Part shown: positions 23,101 to 23,253 of the stretch, one piece after another
Layout: every line of letters begins with the position of its first letter
Position numbering within the stretch: position 1 is the first letter of the stretch
Source of the DNA: Candidatus Dojkabacteria bacterium
GTDB taxonomy: Bacteria; Patescibacteriota; Dojkabacteria; SC72; JAHDCA01
Direction: 5' to 3'
DNA length: 23,253 bases
Assembly: GCA_020630115.1 (NCBI GenBank)
Contig: JAHDCA010000003.1
Coordinates: 1 to 23,253 of the forward strand
Position numbers and translations under genes: made by a program
Notes under the pieces: generated by a model
What the model saw: the letters and a program-made list of their open reading frames with translations, nothing else
Database searches by the model: none
What the model was told of the DNA's origin: nothing

Positions 23101-23253
23101 TATACTCACCATTAATATCAGTAGCAGTTATACCTACAACGTTCCCTAAACTATCAGTTAATGTAACTTCTACACCTGGGATCGGAAGATCACCAGATGC
23201 AAGATCAAAGATCCCATCACCGTCTAGATCCCAGAATAACTGGTTACCTATTG
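20117..23253 (-). CDS. Giant surface protein of SdrD-B-like repeats, 3' part
   Basis: The frame is open from the right window edge (first full codon at 23251) to TAG at 20117, so the true start lies outside; the GTG at 23062 is internal. About 1044 residues are visible. Eight successive SdrD B-like domains are seen, the first one cut by the edge. Each starts like IGDYVWYDSNGDGI or IGDRVWFDTDGDGI, has an Asp-rich calcium-type loop, most have a GTADD-like motif, then T.TD..G.Y.F..L..G.Y.V.I and a final (A/N)DFG. After the repeats come IAQTG (20446-20432), a membrane helix (about 20 residues) and an unusually long basic tail of about 75 residues ending in KAKSKKKS. Calcium-stiffened rods of this type commonly act in adhesion. 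Sortase processing is possible but the long tail argues for membrane anchoring. Confidence 0.88.
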   Translation of the reverse strand, partial: IGNQLFWDLDGDGIFDLASGDLPIPGVEVTLTDSLGNVVGITATDINGEYNFDGLPLNETYKIVVTDSTNIVDGFLNTTGVVDTDDNSQDATGYLITLTDTYGDHNADYGDFGFKGGSKGDVVFHDDDRDGLYNLGDLTFGGVDVQMIEAGDDGVFGNSDDLVFSTVTDSDGYYLFENLPAGNYKVWIDSSDFPSGYFITTVNPLNCELNPGEDIDIADFGFDNPDVSELGAIGDYVWYDSNGDGIADITELPLPGVVVKLTDFGVDGTLGTADDIVSYQNTDSGGQYIFNNLVSSTYQVEIDPASLPAGMVLTTVGSYLVNLSDGEVNLVNDFGVDIDAAFSSSVSGTVHVDYECNQLMDGLDSGLGGVDVFMIWAGFDNTFGTSDDLTFTTTTDAAGDYSFTDLLAGNYQFDIDESMLPLGVYLGSGDPLMLSLGAAQDLIDNDFGACDQGVGPDNGVIGDRVWFDTDGDGIQDSGENGVSGVDVTVTYLGADGVVGGGDDVVFTTTTDLNGNYSVTGLPQGEFIVEVDTGTTPSSTVLSTTSIHNVSLGSGEIYLDADFGVTPDQDPDNDVLGSIGDYVWLDLTGDGIQDAWESGLSGITVNLTYSGVDGLFGTADDIVFGTVTDSDGRYEFDNLIPGDYKVEIITPFGFNNTTPTAHMVSLGVAQDYELADFGLNGEGSLGDTVFNDWDGDGIQDPLEPGIAGVQLTVSWCGLDGVYGTGDDYITTLNTDSNGQYLISNIPHGCWDVQISSMPGGFTVSSDKDGDNDGQYDQGIGVGENVLDIDFGLVQSGSIGDRVFQDVDGDGIYDPAVDFGIAGVQVELHIDDSCDGVSDGVHGVLGIGITTTDSNGYYLFSDLPVNDGSGNGVCYIVIVPEFSTFTNSNGDNYSGTFVSSYGQPATDNHGQDPDGVQFLLTSVNPSGVYGDFGYIVPIAQTGFDLRITIAIVFIILMIIGAMYTLSQIQEDNMKFYTNQIAGKSIKGLDMDAMNKEEFVNNKMIRDFLKFRIINKQLGGRSDSMTRQEKADLISSKVGKAKSKKKS
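20453..23253 (-). repeat. Tandem SdrD-B-like domain repeats
   Basis: Eight diverged units of roughly 300-400 bp encode the repeated calcium-binding beta-domains. Conservation is strongest at the (I/L)GD.V..D..GDGI start and at T.TD..G.Y; the fourth unit has lost the DGDG motif (VSGTVHVDYECNQLMDGLD). Divergence between units argues against recent amplification. Confidence 0.85.

Overview
The window reads as a piece of the chromosome of a Candidate Phyla Radiation (Patescibacteria) bacterium; the exact phylum cannot be fixed. The DNA is AT-rich. It carries archaeal-type AMP phosphorylase and ribose-1,5-bisphosphate isomerase, two enzymes of the RuBisCO-linked AMP salvage route known from archaea and many CPR genomes. 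Other traits are bacterial: TATAAT-like -10 boxes, an HD-domain tRNA nucleotidyltransferase, peptidoglycan-cleaving lytic transglycosylase (SLT) domains and sortase-like C-termini. TGA acts as an ordinary stop: no long gene contains an in-frame TGA, so the UGA=Gly code of Gracilibacteria/Absconditabacteria is unlikely.

Layout. 1-1668 (-): AMP phosphorylase followed by a gene cut by the window edge. 1686-9273 (+): two very large overlapping genes for membrane-anchored, secreted wall enzymes that are tandem paralogues (shared SLT module and C-terminal module) but have diverged in the middle: one has an HExxH metallopeptidase-like region, the other a 10-residue repeat region plus what looks like a zinc-less amidase fold. 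A 17-bp perfect hairpin closes this operon against the isomerase gene at 9368-10336 (-). 10383-11216 (+): secreted trypsin-like protease. 11244-13270 (-): flavodoxin-fold protein and beta-CASP metallo-beta-lactamase nuclease. 13344-14246 (+): membrane protein with an endonuclease/exonuclease/phosphatase domain. 14251-18613 (-): cca, a secreted surface protein ending in LAKTG plus a membrane segment, and an M14-type deacylase whose C-terminal domain is interrupted by an in-frame TGA. 18664-19386 (+): unknown membrane protein. 19387-20116: about 730 bases with no convincing gene. 20117-23253 (-): 3' part of a giant surface protein made of SdrD-B-like repeats.

How the genes fit together. Most of the coding capacity is for the cell envelope or exterior (two SLT proteins, a trypsin-like protease, two repeat-rich surface proteins), as expected of an organism living attached to other cells. 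AMP phosphorylase plus R15P isomerase would turn scavenged AMP into ribulose-1,5-bisphosphate; the RuBisCO that would complete the route is not in the window. The wall-enzyme operon sits between these two salvage genes on the opposite strand, and its -10 box abuts that of the AMP phosphorylase gene.

Expression signals. Several first genes have a good -10 box only 6-10 nt before the ATG, predicting leaderless mRNAs, while downstream cistrons (the partial gene after AMP phosphorylase, and cca) have purine-rich Shine-Dalgarno sequences. Divergent gene pairs share overlapping or mutually symmetric promoter elements.
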